Shown: positions 36,188-48,360, numbered from the stretch's first letter. The stretch: 64,000 nt of DNA from Gerris lacustris (GCA_951217055.1 OX578278.1:45087574-45151573), one strand, 5' to 3'. Program-made: numbers and translations. The notes: generated by a model not told the origin, from the letters alone.

Positions 36188-37197
36188 AATAATAATAATA
36201 ATTATATCTCATCTTTTTTAAATATATTAAGACCTTTTTCAATTTTTATAATTATTATAATTTAGAACGAAAACAAAACAAAATATATTTCAATTTGTAT
36301 TCTAAAATTAAATTAAAGGGCTGTATCAAATTAACTTAATTTAAAAAAAATGCAAAAAAAATTAACTAAAGACCCACAAGATTTCTTTAAATTATTCATG
36401 AGGAACTATCACTATTTTTTTCCTCTTATATGGATAATGTTCTTTAAGGATTAGTACTAGTTTTCAAGGAGGTAATTATTAGAGTGACTAGATCCAGGAA
36501 TTAAGTAAGTATAGAGTGATGAAGATTTAATCATTCAAGTACTAATCAATTTACTCTTTATTAAATTAAAATACCGCTTTGAAGTTCTTTGATTACAGAT
36601 GAGATCTAATTAACTATTAAACGATCTTATTTAGTTTCAAACATTGTACGTGTACGTATTACTTCGATAAGTAATTTAAAACCTATTCAATAACGCGCAA
36701 TTATATGCTATCAAATACGTAATGTGTTGTCATTTAGTGGGTTTTCTTCATCTGGGTTTAGGAAAAATCATCTTCTTAATCTTTCAGATTTTATCGCAAG
36801 ATAAATTTTAATGTTATAATATTAAAGGAAATACAATTTATAAGAGTAAAAATCACAAGGAAGTACTTGCAACCAAGTACTTTTATGGGTTTCGTAGATT
36901 ATGAAGCCTAAATAATATTATGCCGTAGCGTACACAGAAAAATTTTTCGGGGGTGGGGGGTCAAACCAAACCTAACCTATATGCGGGTTTAGCATACCCC
37001 ATAATTTATTATAACTGTAATTTCTCCTCTTTCAATTTCTAACCTCATATTTTAATAAAATTAAAATCCTATGAGGTAACAACTCACTGTGTGATCGCTC
37101 TAAAGAACGAATATTATTCCGATGTCAATAATTCCAAGACAGAAATCTGTTCCAGTTATCAGAGAACATTTTTGATCCCGTTTATAGCTGTCAGTCT

Positions 37198-37830
37198 GTC
37201 TCTCGCACAATTTTTGCAAGCAATTCTTAAAAACGTTCGATTTTAATGAAATTTGGATGGCAGTTAATTAGCATATATGTAGTCCATTGTTGGTCCCATA
37301 TAAGTTCCAATCTTCTGGTCCTATTTGTTTCTCTTCCACATGTGCCCGCACATACATTTATCTACACCTTATCTTAAAAAGTACTCATCTGATTTTTATA
37401 ATATGTATCTGATAGAAGCTCTCAGATTAAATTTAACTGTCTGCGGTGTTTAAATTTTGCTAAATTGATAATCATGTAAAAATCAAACCTTTGACTCATT
37501 TAAAAAGAGAGGGGAAATAAAATAAATTTGACATGAATAACATATCAATTTAGCAACATTTTAAGACCGCAGACGGTTGAAATTAATCTTGGGTTATCTG
37601 CGGGCTACTTTAAACAAACCATTAAACATTTCATAAAAGATGAGTACTTTTGAAAATATAGGTGTAAATAAATATATGTCTGTGCGAATGGGGAAGAGAA
37701 ATAAATAGGCACAGAAGATTGAAACTTATATGGGACCAACAATGGACTACTTATGCTAATTAACTGCCATCCAAATTTCATTAAAATTGAACGTTTTTAA
37801 GAATTGTTCGCAAAAATTGAGCGAGAAACA
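37198..37830. repeat. R4 inverted repeat, arms of about 310 bases
   Basis: The left arm (TTTTTGCAAGCAATTCTTAA, TGAAATTTGGATGGCAGTTA, CCATTGTTGGTCCCATATAA, AAAAGTACTCATCTGAT, CTGTCTGCGGTGT) is repeated inverted in the right arm down to TGAGCGAGAAACA. The centre near 37510 is AT-rich. Single copies of the arm occur at 42830-43040 and in part at 40120-40200, 51840-52000 and 54690-54760. Arms differ by small changes, so the duplication is old or made of two copies. Confidence 0.85.
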
Positions 37831-37919
37831 ATCCTAATTCAATTCATTAAATTAGGATTCGTAATGAATTGAAGCTGTCCTGTAATGACCTAAGCTATTG
37901 AACGGCACTAAAACCACAA

Positions 37920-38185
37920 AAAATCGTTAAATTCAATCAGCGAAAAATAAGGCCTAGCCGGTAATTGGGCCGATTTAGTTTATGCATCCTAATTTAATTC
38001 AATGAATCTAATTCCATCAGCATAAATCCGGGCCCAGCCGACAATCAGGCCAGTATAAGTGTTTAATGAATTTAATGCCATCGGCAAAATCCGGGCCCAG
38101 CCGACAGTCGGGCCGGTATAGTGTTTAATGAATTTAATTCCATCGGCAAAATCCGGGCCCAGCCGACATTCGGGCAGGTATAGTG
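37920..38185 (+). repeat. 62-base GC-rich tandem array
   Basis: Four units of AATTTAATTCCATCGGCAAA, then ATCCGGGCCCAGCCGACAGT, then CGGGCCGGTATAGTGTTTAATG. The first unit (37930) is the most diverged and the last two nearly identical, so the array seems to have grown at its right end. It lies at the right end of the hAT element. Confidence 0.85.
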
Positions 38186-38230
38186 GCCAGGGCCCCTTGG
38201 GCCCCCCCTGTGTACGCCACTGATATTATG

Positions 38231-38914
38231 TAATAACATTTCTTTATTTCCCCATTCCGCTCTATATGAAAATAAAAAATAAATAAAAAGGTCCCTGGTT
38301 GGATCCCACGGAGGGTCAGAATGTTTATAAGTAATGACAACAAGGTATGTTATATTACATTTTTTCGGGAAATTCTCATTGCATTATACTAAGGTGTTAG
38401 CATGAATTATTTCAAAATTTTAGGACTAGTCGTTAAATTTGGATTGTAGGCCATAATAATTTTTACCGCCCTCCACTTGTAAACATTCCTACCCTATGCG
38501 GGGCCGGTAAAGTTCCATTTTACAGCCCTGGGGCCTGTGAAAATGCATGCTTTTTCATTACAGGGCCACTAGTAGTTCGAGAAGCGGCCGCTTCCTGTCC
38601 GGGCCGCGGAGTGCAAGAAGCACTAGTAGTCCGCAGCGTCAGCTGTTCAATTTGTAAACAATCAATATTTTTATAACTGCGGTTTGTTTTGGTACTGATT
38701 TAAACTTAATATGAATTTATTGTTTTTGAAGATTACGGTAAAATAGTTTACGTGTTTTGTAATTAGTTTACATGGGGTGGGCGATAAAATAGTGTACGCA
38801 CCACGAGCAGTAAGCGACATGACAGGCCTCGGGCGTTAAACGCACTCGTGCTTTCAAACTTCGCCCTCAGCCTATAATAACGCCCTTACTGCTCTAGGTA
38901 CAAAAATAGCTATT
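38231..38914. other. GC-richer non-coding segment
   Basis: 38560-38640 has two CACTAGTAGTYCG direct repeats around GAAGCGGCCGCTTC and GGGCCGCGGAG; 38796-38892 has CGAGCAGTAAG and CTTACTGCTC as inverted ends of a GC-rich block (CTCGGGCGTTAAACGC). No coding frame recognised. Confidence 0.5.
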
Positions 38915-39480
38915 AGGGTTTCGAGGTCATCCTAGAAACCCTTATGCTTTTGGTAGTTTGTCCGTCCGTCAGTCGCATCTTGGAGTATATCATCCGACCT
39001 AATGTAGCTAGAGATTCGAAATTCGGTATACAAGTTAAACTTTTTTGCCCAAAAACAAAAAAACTATTTCGGACTTTTAATATATTTGATCACAATATTT
39101 TATATTTTTTGTAATTTTTAAGTTGGGTACCATTTTAAAGGTATTAAAATTTAGGTTATAAATATATATTTCGCGTTTCCAAAATGGCGGCCATTATACC
39201 CCGAAAAAATTAAAATAAACCGCTAAAAAAAAATGTCTGCGCTATATACCCCATTAGGACAGGCCCAAAAATATACATCTCTGAGGTCCAATATTTCCGT
39301 GAGTTGATATAAAAAAAGTCAAATTTTAGAATTCATAGGGGGCCGTAACTACAGAGCCCCGAAATTTTTATTTTTAGAAAATTTGAAGTTGGGTATCATT
39401 TTAAAGGTATTGAAATTTGGTTCACAAATATACATCGCTTTTTCAAAATGTCGGCCATTTAACCCCTAGAAGAACCAAAT
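38915..39480 (+). repeat. R3-type element with internal tandem units
   Basis: Starts AGGGTTTCGAGGTCATCCTAGAAACCC (pairing ends GGGTTTC/GAAACCC), then GTCCGTCCGTCAGTCGC, GATTCGAAATTCGGTATACA. Two tandem units follow: AAGTTGGGTACCATTTTAAA...TTCCAAAATGGCGGCCATT (39120-39195) and AAGTTGGGTATCATTTTAAA...TCAAAATGTCGGCCATT (39365-39450). The plan is the same as at 31353 but much diverged. Confidence 0.65.
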
Positions 39481-40530
39481 AAGTGCATACCTTAGATACT
39501 ACAGGGTAATATATACACACCTTGCTTCTTTAAATTGCATACATATTTTAGTTAAAAAAAAAAAAAAAAAAATGTTCTATTTATGACGTTTTATGACCGA
39601 AGAAGCCTTTTATTAATTTGCTAGTACTTGACGGGTAAAAAAAAACTGGAGGAAAATTAAATAAATTTGGCAAAAAAAGCATAAAATCATTAAACAATGA
39701 AATAGGAGGCGAGGAAACTATGTGTCAATACTTGGGAGACTTTCTTGTACAACTGCACCATCTACTATTGATAATAATTAAACCAATTAGTAATCACCAT
39801 TTACTATATATATAATTAATTGTATTTATGAGAGAGTTAGTGAGGTACGGTCTAAAGAAAAAACTAAGTTTTTACCAACTAGTTTCGTAAAATATATTTA
39901 CATCATCAGGGTAACTTACATATGGGCTTTTAACTTACAATTTTTAAATTTTTTATTTTATTAATATAAACAAACCTGTTTTATAAATTGAAATTATTGA
40001 CAATTAATGTCTGTTAACTCTCTCATATCTACACTTTAACGGTTGCTAACTTAAAATTTAATTAATTATATTAGTATTGCTTCCGAGCCTACCGAAGAAG
40101 CCATTTGTTTCTCTTCGACCTTCGACATCACAAACATACTCCTACATTTATTAACACCTATATCTTCAAAAGTACTTATCTGATTAGGATAGGATTTAAA
40201 AGCATAACATCATTAACGTATAAGAAATAAGACTCGAGGAAGCTATGTGCCACACTAATTGGCAGACTATTTATTAACATATCCACACTTAAAATTTGTA
40301 TACTTATATGGAGTATTCTATATAGTTATAAAAGAAAGACGCTTCTCAAATAAAAGTAAAATTATTATACGAAGCCTTTGGCTGATAAACCTATGGAAAA
40401 ATCGAATTTCTGAGTGGAAAAAATGAAACGAACTTCTGTCTTGGAATTTTTGAAATTGGAGATATCAAAGACATCGTTCTTCAGAAGGTTCAGAATGCTT
40501 CCGTTACCTTCAATAAGCAACTGGAATTAT

Positions 40531-40532
<2 letters not shown>
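39481..40532. other. non-coding DNA with R4 fragments
   Basis: 40078-40200 holds an R4 piece (GCTTCCGAGCCTACCGAAG, AAAAGTACTTATCTGAT). 40425-40530 holds another, inverted (ACTTCTGTCTTGGAATTTTTG, CTTCCGTTACCTTC). A poly-A run lies at 39555-39572. No gene. Confidence 0.55.

Positions 40533-40612
<80 letters not shown>
40533..40612. repeat. (AT)n microsatellite
   Basis: About 39 AT dinucleotides directly beside an R4 fragment. Confidence 0.97.
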
Positions 40613-40616
<4 letters not shown>

Positions 40617-42301
40617 TGTATTTCATGGGATAATACCACTATGTATAATGTCTATTTTTGAGCAGGTATTACATATTAACAAACTGATACTTGGAATCGA
40701 TAGAGTTGGGAGCAGTAAGACTCCTTGCGGAAATCAGTTCCATTTAATGTAATATGTATTTTTGTTTAAGTTTATTTGTTTATATTTATTTTGACAACCA
40801 AGTATCAATTGCTTGTTTTGTATATAATTCAGTGGTTGTTTTGTATATAAAAATGTGAAATAAGTGTTAATTTTTTCGAACTTATTCTTATAAGTAATGA
40901 TTTATCATAATGGATCAGCAAAATCCTCAACTATCAATAATACTTATTCAACAGAAATAACGTGTAAATATATATACAACGACACACACACACACATATA
41001 TGTATATGACTAATTACTAGGTTCCAAACCCATAAGCAAGATTGGACTAACAAAACTTTATCAAATGGTTACATTAATAAAACATTGTCCTTTTATTTCT
41101 CAGTAGTTATACTTTCTTTTTTAATATTACTGCTATAAAGAATATAAATTTGTTTTATTCAGAGATAAAAAGTTCAATCTGTTTTTCTAATTAAGCTTCT
41201 ATCTAATAAAACATATCCAAAAAAATTTAATTAATTTTGACGAAATATACTGTTAAGAACATTTTATATTATATTTATTGCCGAAGTGGGCCGAGGAAAT
41301 GAACTTTCATTTCGTTTTTTAAACCATTCAAATGATGACTTGAGGCTCACTTATATTTACATAATCGAATCATTCATTCTTCAAAATCATATTCATTATT
41401 AAATAGGGGGCGTTTTCTTCCTTTATTAAATCATATTTTATAAATTTATTCTTTTTAATTTCATATAACTAACTTACATTCAAATCGTTTACTGTGAATG
41501 ATAAGGCTCGAGGCGACGAGACGCGACGAATAAATATCAGAATGATTAGAACATGGTTTCGGTTAACTTTTCTATCTCTAACGTTAGTATATATGTAAAG
41601 CCTCATTATCTGTAAGACGATTTGAATTCTTTTAGTAATAGGACCTTTCAACGCATATCTGATAGTGTTTAAATATTGATTTGATTTCATTCTTTTTTAT
41701 CATCAAATTACTTATTGTTAAAATAATTACTTTTTTGTTATTACATCTAATGTCGATTTGTTGTAGTTATTACTTTCTTGATGTTTATTTAAATGAGACG
41801 AGGATATAATAAAGTTTAAAATAATAAAGTTAATTAAACCTAGACTGACTATAAAAAGTTCCTTTATGTTTGATATGTACCGGGATATTGACTTGAAGTC
41901 ACGACGAATGGAATTTTTGTAGTTTGTTATTGTTTCGATTCAGAATTAGCTAATAACACAATAGGAGTTTGTTGTCCTTCACATACTGAATACAAATTTA
42001 GATGATTGTCACTTCAAGTCAACATCACTATAAATATACATGTTCAACAATAAAGTTCAATTTTTGACAATTACATGCTGAATAAAAGTTCAGAAAGTTT
42101 TCTCTTCTAGTCACCATCAATGCTCAACATTACAGTTCAGATTTGTTGTAACTTACAAAATCTGAATTGTGTCGAGTGAAACTAATTTATTAATTCAATA
42201 TAAATATCATTCAAATTATTTTTAGTTTTGAATATAACCACACGCTCCCTTTTATTGAAGTTACTAGTATTGATTGAAATTTTATGGTATTTACTCATAG
42301 T
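40613..42301. other. AT-rich non-coding DNA
   Basis: No gene recognised. Short (CA)n then (TA)n near 40981-41005. The 73-codon minus-strand frame at 41469-41690 has no known motif. Confidence 0.55.
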
Positions 42302-42602
42302 GAAGGTAGATAAGAAAAGAAAATAAACACTTTTACTTGATCAATAACTTTGATATATTGTCAAACCATAAATACATATTAACATACAGACCGGTTTCGA
42401 CTTCTTCAGTCATCGTCAGTGTAATGATAATTTTACAAAAATCATTTTAATTTCTTAAATGATAATATAAAAAAAAATTATCAAAACACTGAAGATGACT
42501 GAATAAGTCGAAACCGGTCTGTATGTTAATATGTATTTATGGTTTGACAATATATCAAAGTTATTGATTAAAAGTGTTTATTTTCTTTTCTTATCTACCT
42601 TC
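42302..42602. repeat. inverted pair of R6 hammerhead-like repeats
   Basis: Arms 42302-42421 (minus) and 42487-42602 (plus) are near identical over about 117 bases. Each starts at the centre with a CACTGANGATGACT...AGTCGAAACCGGTC core and runs outward through TGTATGTTAATATGTATTT, GACAATATATCAAAGTTATTG and AAGTGTTTATTTTC. The 65-base centre is AT-rich. The core fits a hammerhead: CTGANGA, a GACT/AGTC stem, GAAA, ACC-GGT as helix III, C17, and a short ACA/TGT helix I, apart from one extra U before stem II. The position-7 base differs between the arms (C and A), which the hammerhead consensus allows. Confidence 0.75.
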
Positions 42603-42829
42603 GCTCCCTTTTATGTGTCTAACTTTATTCTCCATACTGATTTCCAAATTCCTTTTGTTTGAGATTGCGCCGTTTACCGATACAAAATCTTTCGTAGCTC
42701 CATATCCACTCATCCTAATTCTTAGATCCAATATCTATCCTTTTCTGAACACATGTCTGGTAATCCTCCGCAACGCCTGTGACTGTGGCCAAGATATGAT
42801 AAAGAATTGCTAAATTATTAGCTCAGATC

Positions 42830-43045
42830 AGATGAGTACTTTTGAATATATATAGGTGTAAATAAATTATGTTTGTGCGCATGTGGAAGAGAAATACGTG
42901 GACGCAGAAGGTTAAAACTTATATAGGACCAACAAGGGGAAAATTATGACCTACCATCTAAATTTCATTAAAATTGGACGAGTATAGTTTTTAAGACATG
43001 TTGGCTCGCAAATATTGAGTGACAGACCGACACGGAACTAAATAC
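42830..43045 (-). repeat. R4 repeat, single arm
   Basis: GATGAGTACTTTTGAATATA, TAGGTGTAAATAAATTATG, GGACCAACAAGGGG, TCTAAATTTCATTAAAATTGGACG and GACCGACA match the right arm of 37198-37830. Confidence 0.75.
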
Positions 43046-44790
43046 TTTGCCAATTAGTATGGCTTATAGCTTACTCACGTCCTATTTCGTATACTTTAAT
43101 GATTTTATGTAAAATTATTTAATAGCTAATTATTATTTAATTTATATTTAAATATTTTGATTTATCATCTATATGTATGGGTATAATATTATCAATGTAT
43201 GTGGGTACATATTATATAGATGAATCATTTACTTATTTCATTTTATTTAAACTTTAACTCATTAACATAACAGTAAGTGCTGGCATTGAACAGAAATATT
43301 TTATCTAGCCATTTTTCATGTTAAAAAACCTCAATATACTATCTGTGTTGATTGCATTATACTGTCTATAATGTTGCAATAAACAAAATATTTTAAAAAA
43401 TTATAACCTAGGATCAGTTATTGATATTATTGTTTGATTGTTTATCGAAGAGGGATTATTATTAATGGTTACCAATATCAAACTCTTTACCGATAAAAAT
43501 ATCAATTTATTAAAAAATAAAGTTTTCATAATTTACCTACTTCTTGAGATCAAAAACCTTAAGCATACATTATATTATGCAAAAAACTTTCAATATATTA
43601 ACTTTAGTGTAAAGAACAATATAAATGAATATGAGATGTTTGAAATAAAACAACAGGATGAACAAGGATGTAAATTGAGCTTGATTAAGAATAATCAACT
43701 AAGATGTTTTGATAAAGAATGATTTCGGGGAGGCTCCGAAGAAGAACCTACAAAGCAAAGATTAGAACACTTAAAAAGGCAGAGCTGATTTACGATAAAG
43801 CAATATCCTAATTTATTATATTATAAATCGGCTATTACTGCATCTGAACCATTTAACAACATTCATCTAATGCTTCTTTTTTTTTAAATCAAAAAAGTCT
43901 GTTGCAGGGAATCAGTAACACAATAATGGTTGAATAAAAAAAAAAAAATACATCTTTATAATAAAAAGGTCAATTAAGGCTTTACACTAATTCAATTTTA
44001 TATAATTATACAATAGTAAAAAAATAAATGGTCGTTTTAAATTATTTGCGGGAGGGAGTATCTGTTAAGTATACAGATAATAGAAGGTTTAAAAATTTAA
44101 ACGAATAATTGAAGGATCACGAAGCAAAGTTCAGATAGAACTGCTACAAAGAGTACATTGCCGTGCGTGAGATTTTCATTATATTTATAAGCTTTCCAGA
44201 ATTAAGTAATTTAAACTAATGTTCTCACTATGTAAACAGAAAATTATAAAGCTCCAATCTAAGGTTTTACAAAACAGTTAAGATTGAAGATTATTGTAAT
44301 TTAGAAGGATACCTTATTGATGTCTGTTTTCAAAATGTTCGTGTTAGATTTGAATCCCAAGGTCAATAAGCAAACTTTTGTCTTTAATTTCACTGCATTT
44401 AACTGATATTATGTTGCACGAGTAATGCCTTAACTTGTATCAAGGGATGCATTCAATCTGTCTAAGAAATTGTGAATACTTCCTATGATATTACTTTTAA
44501 AAAACACGCATACATTTATTAAGAATATTTTCACATCGTAAAAATATGTATAAACATTTATAGTTGATCAATGGTTATTTTATTTTAATCTTATACTTTT
44601 TCTATACCTCATCTACATCTGGGTGAATAGATGACAAAGACTCCTTCATTTCCATATAAGTATCGCTCGTTCCCAAATATGAATTTGATGAGTTCTTTCT
44701 TATTTTTTGAACGCATAATAATCATATTAGTATTCAGGAATTGGGGTGTAAAATTAAACTTAACTGTGTTTCTACGTATATAAAAAAAAA
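43046..44790. other. AT-rich non-coding DNA
   Basis: The longest frame (43438-43722, 94 codons, with KHTLYYAKNFQYINF and NEYEMFEIKQQDEQGCKL) is unusually protein-like in composition but resembles nothing I can name. It starts with ATG only by chance alignment with AT-rich DNA as far as I can tell. No other content recognised. Confidence 0.45.
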
Positions 44791-44880
44791 TAAAACAGGT
44801 CAAGTGTGTGCTAGACAGCACTCAGCGAGGGTCCGTAGGCAACACAGTATTGTTTAAGTAGTACCTACCTATTGATGGTG
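44791..44880 (-). repeat. R3 terminal fragment
   Basis: ACAGGTCAAGTGTGTGCTAG, CAGCACTCAGCGAGGGTCCG and AGTAGTACCTA match in reverse complement the end of the R3 copy at 31990-32090. Confidence 0.7.
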
Positions 44881-44899
44881 CTGTTATTACGTATCAATA

Positions 44900-45020
44900 C
44901 TGAAAGTAGTAGTTCATCTGGCAATCATGCATAACGCTGATGATGGCTTTATAAAGGCCGAAAGGTGCTTTGATGAATAAACAAGTGTTATTCTACGAGG
45001 AGCGACAGTTTATTTGAGTA
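44900..45020 (+). repeat. R6 hammerhead-like repeat
   Basis: The core at 44937-44963 is CTGATGA, T, GGCT, loop, GGCC, GAAA. Downstream GGTGCTTTGATGAATAAAC and CTACGAGGAGCGACAG parallel the 19532 and 58420 copies. It keeps the extra U before stem II. Confidence 0.6.
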
Positions 45021-47135
45021 AATTATATTAGTGGATTCTCTTTTAAAACGAGAATCTACTTATAGGAAAAATACTATGTGAAAGATGAACGAATTAGGAA
45101 AAGATTCAATAAACGTGATAAGATACCCTAACTATGTTTAAAGTGCGGGGGAGTCTAAACAAATTAGAATCCCACCTCATTTTTGAAAAAAACATTTTGC
45201 TACGAAATTATTCAAAATAAAAACAAAAAACTCAATAGTAGAAGATAAAGAGAAGAATCGTGGTCTGTTTAAGTCAAAATCTAAGAAGAACGGATAATCA
45301 AATGAGGTACTTAAAATTCAAAATAAACGGTCAGGGAGGAAAGCAAAATAATTATAATAAGAGGCTATCAAGAGAAGCGGTGGAAATTGCATATTGCCGA
45401 GTTAAATAGAATATAGTAGGGCGGGATGTGGCTGATTATAGTACTGATAGTCATCTTCTACTGCAGCGTAAAAATGCTAATTTATTTTTGCCAGCCAATG
45501 CAGTTTTGATTCTGATATATTTTATTATTTTTAATCCGATTATTTCTGGAATGAACTCACATTATATTTTGTATTATGGAGAAAATTCAGTGTTAAAATA
45601 TCATGTTGACTACATGCGTGATTTAACAAACAGCCTCTTTATGTTTTGCACTAAATATGTTCAACAAATAATTCCGATACCTTTAAGAAAACAACCTAAT
45701 CATCAAATTAGCCTGTACAGGTTTAAATCTATAGTTTTATCAAGACAAATAAAGAGGTATAAAATACTGTATTTCTGAGACAAGGAACAATATAGATGCA
45801 AACTGAATAAATAAGTTTAAGTTAGATTAACCTGAACAGATTTAAATCTATAATGAAAATAAATTAAATACGTAAGTAAAAATATTTACGACTACAAATA
45901 TACCTACAATAAACTGCTTGGCAAAAAAATACTATATATTCAACTTCAACCTACTCTGAAAGTTAAAGCATAATCATTAACATCTAAGCATTCGAAGTAA
46001 TTCAAATTATTTCTTAATGTAAATTTCTCACAATAGGAGGCAAAGACAAAATGAATTGTTTTATTGTTAAGAGTCGCGCCGTTGAACTAAAAATGTGCAC
46101 CTGTAGACATAGCGCCCAGCCTATATAATACAAACTTCATTGTATTCAAACTTCGCTAGTAAATACTAACGATTTTGAGCCGAGTTCACTTATACTTTTT
46201 CAATATATCATGTAGAAACCCGTGGTTAGTCCCACTTTTAGCTGCTAGGCGCAAAATAAAGTAGTTTTGAAGTAGGTTATGTCTTAACTTTGAAATTTTA
46301 ATGACAGCTCCGTTCTCTGATACATTTTTTTTAACTGTTAATTTATGTTACCACTTTCAGTTCTGTTCGTGGAAGAGTTTCAGTCGTCTAATTGAGGCTT
46401 TATAAGTCTTAATTCATTTTCAGTCAAGGGTGCCGATGGAGTTTTAGCCATTTCTTAACTTATTTTTCTTTTAACTCCCGTTTAGATACTTGGACGTAAT
46501 TTCTGTCAGTCCAGCAGTAAATGCTTCTTTCTCTCCATTGCTTGTTGCCGGCTGGAAACCCAACAAACATTGATCCATTATTTTTACATTTTTAATATAA
46601 GTAGTATGGACGGAGAAAAAGTATTGTGGTGACAGGAAAATACATTTTAAGATTTTGATGTAACCTGTTTTAAGGTCATTATTTAAAGGTTATTTGAATG
46701 GTAAATTTTGAAAAAAAATCAAAAATAATTAAATGCAAATGCGAAAACTTGAAAAAAAAACTAACAAACAGAAAACAATAAACCAAGTAATTAGGTACTC
46801 CTATATGAGAAAATTAATTTCGATTTGTACCAACAGGTATTTCGTTCTTGTTTCAAATTATTAAAGCTCTCAGACTCTATTAGTTAAGCAATAGTGGAAA
46901 TAGTTGTTGGCGTTTTATTAAATAGGTTGTTTATGGGAATTTATCAAGAAACATAATTTTTTTCCCAATGAGTATTACTCCCAACAATTTAATTGAATTG
47001 GTGCACAGCTATATAATGGAATAAATAAACTTGTTACTTCTAGAAAAAAGGTGGTTCTTAAAAATGATTGAGCTACAATTCAGGATTATTTAAATATATA
47101 TATATATATATTATTTACCTCAAACCACAATAATA
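45021..47135. other. non-coding DNA
   Basis: An R5 fragment at 46612-46690 (GGAGAAAAAGTATTGTGGTG). The 116-codon frame at 45428-45778 has no motif known to me, and neither codon choice nor context supports it. Short (AT) run at 47092-47110. Confidence 0.5.
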
Positions 47136-47442
47136 CAGTAGAACCTCGTTAATCCGAACTAATTGGGACTAGGAGTGGTTCGGATTATCAAATATGATGC
47201 TGTTAAATCGAATCAATGACTGAAACAAGTGTGCTAAAAAGGATAAATACTATTGCAGTGTAAAACATTGATGTTATTTGAAGTCATCTTTATTAATAGT
47301 TCAGAAAAAAATAGAAATTAATGAAAACAATTACTCATTTTATTCTGTGTTTTCAATGAAGTGTGATTTTTGCACGCGTTTGAGTACCTCGGTCCTCGGG
47401 GGCGTTCGGATTACCAAGGTTCGGATTAACGAGGTTCTACTG
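47136..47442. mobile_element. pogo/Tigger-type MITE
   Basis: The ends are CAGTAGAACCTCGTTAATCC and its complement GGATTAACGAGGTTCTACTG, flanked by TA on both sides (47134-47135, 47443-47444). These inverted repeats and the TA duplication are the marks of the pogo/Tigger branch of Tc1/mariner. A second internal pair (GGTTCGGATTA inward of both ends) strengthens it. At 307 bases it holds no transposase. Confidence 0.9.
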
Positions 47443-47444
47443 TA

Positions 47445-48262
47445 CACCACCTCAATAATATTGACCGAGCTTAAATGACCGCTATAATTTCCTTCAATAT
47501 TTTAACAGACGATCAACATATTGATCAAAATCGATATTGCTTCAGAAAGAATGACTGTGTGGGGGAGCCTTACATAATGGAATTGATTATACAATAATTT
47601 TACAAAGAATCTTCATTTTTTGTCGGGTTGACTTTAATTTTTATTTCTGTTCTTAGTAAAATGTTTACTTGGAAGTACCTTTGTTAAGATTCCATTTGTA
47701 TAATTGAAGAAAAAAAAATTATAGTAAAATGTTGATTGAGGAAGAGTCAGTTAAAGGAAAACGTTAAATATTTCAGGGTCAACAATTATGTGTGATTATC
47801 GATGGAACCAACAGAATTTCGTTGTTTTTTTTTTAAAAGAAAGGAATTTCTCGGCAATTTTTTTGGGTCCAGATCCTTACTGAAGAATTTTGATAACGTA
47901 AGGTTAAACACAATGATCTTCGTAATAATAATTTTCTTTTGATTTGATTGTTATTTCTTCAGCTTTTTCATTGTTTATTAAGTTTACTGTCATATCACGC
48001 GCACACGGCACTCATTAACTCTACATATGGCCCAAAGGATAGGAGTTTTGGTTGGCTGCACTTACTCACTATCTGTGAACTGTAGACAAGCGTTAAAACA
48101 TTGTTGTTATTGATAAATGTTATCACGCAGGTGTGAGCAATAAAATGATAACTGCAGTTGATAACTAATATCCGCGCTTTCAATGAGCATATCCTGTATA
48201 CTTTCTTGCCTTTAAGGTTAGCAAAATATCTTAATCGTAGATGACGATACTGGATTTGCAAC
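47445..48262. other. AT-rich non-coding DNA
   Basis: Nothing recognised. Confidence 0.55.
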
Positions 48263-48360
48263 CAGGAGGAACCTCCTCAGGTTCCTCCTGTCATTATCCT
48301 GCTTTGTTACCCCTTGGTGACAAACCAGGGGGTTGTCACCCCTTGGTAACCAGGATGATA
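48263..48360. repeat. two adjacent GC-rich hairpins
   Basis: The first has perfect 12-base arms CAGGAGGAACCT and AGGTTCCTCCTG with a four-base loop. The second (about 48292-48360) has longer imperfect arms: ATCCTGCTTTGTTACC, TTGGTGACAAACC and their complements, meeting at AGG. They are GC-richer than the flanks. They lie inside an 85-codon frame with no known motif. Confidence 0.85.

Larger units (their letters stand above)
36923..38222. mobile_element. non-autonomous hAT element with 8-bp target duplication
   Basis: The right end, read inward, is CAGTGGCGTACACAGGG; the left end is CCGTAGCGTACACAG, 13 of 15 bases the same. ATATTATG stands at both flanks (36915-36922 and 38223-38230), the 8-bp duplication typical of hAT transposition. 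The 1.3-kb interior has no transposase; it holds a G-rich start, a large inverted repeat (37198-37830) and a GC-rich tandem array (37920-38180). Confidence 0.85.

Noticed and set aside
36935..36980. AACCTAACCTA (also at 57335) as insect telomere repeat
   Set aside because: Only two units of CCTAA in each place, which is expected by chance in such sequence.
37920..38185. CRISPR-like array
   Set aside because: Repeats and spacers cannot be told apart; it is a plain tandem array in a eukaryotic hAT element.
43438..43722. 94-codon frame as a gene
   Set aside because: Composition looks somewhat protein-like, but there is no known motif and the region is AT-rich non-coding DNA on both sides.
45428..45778. 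116-codon frame as a small gene
   Set aside because: No homology I recognise, no splice or regulatory context, and no sign of codon bias; kept only as a note in the stretch entry.
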